Shown here: one piece after another, positions 39,524 through 40,822 of the stretch
Position numbering within the stretch: position 1 is the stretch's first letter
Layout of the letters: every line of letters starts with the position of its first letter
Source of the DNA: Sphaerisporangium fuscum
GTDB taxonomy: Bacteria > Actinomycetota > Actinomycetes > Streptosporangiales > Streptosporangiaceae
NCBI RefSeq assembly: GCF_018531465.1
Contig: NZ_JAHDTF010000056.1
Location: 1-40,822, forward strand
Direction of reading: 5' to 3'
DNA length: 40,822 nt
Made by a program: the position numbers and the translations under genes
The notes under the pieces: model-generated
Databases searched by the model: none
Told to the model about the DNA's origin: nothing
What the model saw: the letters and a program-made list of their open reading frames with translations, nothing else

Positions 39524-40711
39524 ATGCGTGGGGCCGCCGGGCCGATGAGCCTCGAGGGCATCGACCACGCCCTGCGCCGCCGCATGGAGGAACGCGACCG
39601 CATCTCGGGCGACCTCCTCGACCTCGAGGGCCACCAGGCCCACCGGCTCCTGTCCGGCATGACCCCCACGGGCGAGACCGGCCGCCGCTGGGAACGGGCG
39701 CAGGCCAGGCTGGCCGCCCTGTGGTGGCTCTTCGACGCCTACCGGCGCGTGCTCGACCACGCCCAGGAGCTGCGCGCCGCCTCCCGGCCCGACCTCGGGC
39801 GGCTCACCGACCTGATCGCCGGGCCGTCGGTGGAGCTGAAGCCCGACGACGTCCCCGTCGAGAAGCGCTCCCTGCTGCGGCCCGTCGGCGAGTGGGTCAC
39901 CCTCGACACGGTCCTCGCCCGCATGGACGAGGCGTACCGCGAGGTCGCAGAGACCGTCGCCGCGGCCGACGCCGCGTGGAGCGCCCTGCTGCCGCCGCTC
40001 GACGAGGCCGACGCCGGCCGCCGCGCCGCGCGCGCCCTCGCCGCCGACCTCGGCATGTCCGACCCCGAGCTCGACCGCCTCGACGGGGAGGCCGAACGGC
40101 TGCGCCGCGCCGTCACCGCCGACCCCCTCGGCTCCGGCGGGCTCGGCGGCGAGCTGGAGGCCCTCTCCCGGGCGGTCGCCGCGCGCCGCGGCGTCCTGGA
40201 GCAGGCCGGGCGGATCAGGCAGGAGTACGCCGAGCGCGCCGCCCGTCTGTCCGGGCGCATCGACCAGGTGGCCGAGGCCGAGGAGGAGGCCCGCCGGGTC
40301 CGCGACCGCGTCCTCGTCAAGATCGCCTCACCCGTCCTTCCCGATCTCCCCGGCCAGGCGCCCGCCCTGCGCGACCGGCTGGCCGCGCTCGGCACGCTCG
40401 ACGGCCGCTGGCTGGAGCTGGCCGAGCGCCTGGCCGAGCTGGAGCGCGGCGTCGAGCAGGCGCTGGCGCAGGCGGACGAGGCGGCCCGGTCCATCGGAGG
40501 GCTCATCGGCCGCCGCGACGAGCTGCGCGGACGGCTGATCGCCTACCAGGCCAAGGCGGCCCGGCTCGGCCACGCCGAGGACATGGCGCTCGCCGGGCTG
40601 TACGGCGCGGCCCGCGACCTGCTCTGGACGGCCCCCTGCGACCTGCGCCGCTCCACCGTGGCGGTGGCGGAGTACCAGAAGGCCGTCGGCCGTATCGAGG
40701 AGGCCGGATGA
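39524..40711 (+). CDS. Coiled-coil protein of unknown function
   Basis: 395 residues from ATG 39524, six bases after GGAGGGG; the frame is open back to 39461 without a ribosome site, and an ATG at 39545 is another choice. No signal peptide or membrane segment. The N-terminal part is helical and charged (SLEGIDHALRRRMEERDRIS), with the conserved-looking TGETGRRWERAQARLAALWW and DAYRRVLDHAQELR. Long heptad-rich stretches follow (about 160-390). I do not recognise a catalytic motif. Its TGA overlaps the ATG of the next gene (ATGA), so the two are coupled and probably work together. Confidence 0.75.
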   Translation: MRGAAGPMSLEGIDHALRRRMEERDRISGDLLDLEGHQAHRLLSGMTPTGETGRRWERAQARLAALWWLFDAYRRVLDHAQELRAASRPDLGRLTDLIAGPSVELKPDDVPVEKRSLLRPVGEWVTLDTVLARMDEAYREVAETVAAADAAWSALLPPLDEADAGRRAARALAADLGMSDPELDRLDGEAERLRRAVTADPLGSGGLGGELEALSRAVAARRGVLEQAGRIRQEYAERAARLSGRIDQVAEAEEEARRVRDRVLVKIASPVLPDLPGQAPALRDRLAALGTLDGRWLELAERLAELERGVEQALAQADEAARSIGGLIGRRDELRGRLIAYQAKAARLGHAEDMALAGLYGAARDLLWTAPCDLRRSTVAVAEYQKAVGRIEEAG

Positions 40712-40822
40712 GCGGGGGACGGGGACGCGCGGACGCCGGCGACACGCCGGCCGGTTCCCGCCCGGGCGGCGGAGGCCGCATGAGCGGGCGGGCGCGGCGC
40801 CGCGCGAGCGCCGCCGGGGGGT
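40708..40822 (+). CDS. Unknown protein, N-terminal fragment (runs off right edge)
   Basis: ATG at 40708 overlaps the stop of the coiled-coil gene, with GGAGG just upstream. Only 38 codons are inside the window; they are Gly/Arg/Ala-rich and disordered (SGGRGRADAGDTPAGS). A second in-frame ATG at 40780 could be the true start. Function cannot be assigned. Confidence 0.5.
   Translation, partial: MSGGRGRADAGDTPAGSRPGGGGRMSGRARRRASAAGG

Overview
The window is very GC-rich DNA with dense codon position-3 G/C, GTG/TTG starts, GGAGG-type ribosome sites and TTA codons found only in three large regulators that I noticed. This points to a filamentous actinomycete (Streptosporangiales or Streptomyces-like); I cannot name the genus from sequence alone. 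No rRNA, tRNA, insertion sequence, CRISPR array or phage gene was seen.

Layout. 1-128: the 5' end of a Tat-exported protein gene running off the left edge. 371-4168: an MacB/HrtA-type ABC ATPase and an FtsX/HrtB-like permease, divergent from a NarL-type sensor kinase and response regulator, an arrangement like heme-efflux hrtBA/chrSA loci. 4226-13903: one giant secreted RHS/YD-repeat protein (3225 aa) with two LamG inserts and a C-terminal domain that looks like an ADP-ribosyltransferase toxin; no immunity gene lies next to it. 14033-16995: a LuxR-family large ATP-binding regulator (LAL) that is broken by a frameshift in a G-rich repeat. 17039-26344: a secreted alpha/beta hydrolase, a complete branched-chain-amino-acid-type ABC importer (livG-livF-binding protein-livH-livM), a 3-hydroxybutyrate dehydrogenase-like SDR and a GAF/PucR regulator. 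The four parts fit uptake and oxidation of a small hydroxy acid such as 3-hydroxybutyrate, released outside by the hydrolase. 26392-27580: an SPW-repeat membrane protein and a MarR regulator.

27721-37284 is the most unusual part. It runs: an AfsR-type SARP regulator (minus strand), a roughly 1.2 kb gene-poor region with a 34-codon peptide gene, direct-repeat families and an AT-rich promoter zone, then a transthyretin/hydroxyisourate-hydrolase homologue that has lost the catalytic histidines, a second-type 2-isopropylmalate synthase whose C-terminal regulatory domain lacks the usual leucine-site motif, and an intact LAL regulator with a TTA codon at residue 16. The SARP also carries a TTA codon. 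I read this as a bldA-dependent, pathway-specific locus making or regulating an unknown specialised metabolite; the product is not predictable from the window.

37301-40822: an XRE/TPR regulator, a DUF1275 (YoaK) membrane protein, a coiled-coil protein of unknown function, and the first codons of a translationally coupled gene leaving the right edge. Convergent gene pairs are separated by clear inverted-repeat terminators (4184-4215, 26350-26384, 37280-37305).
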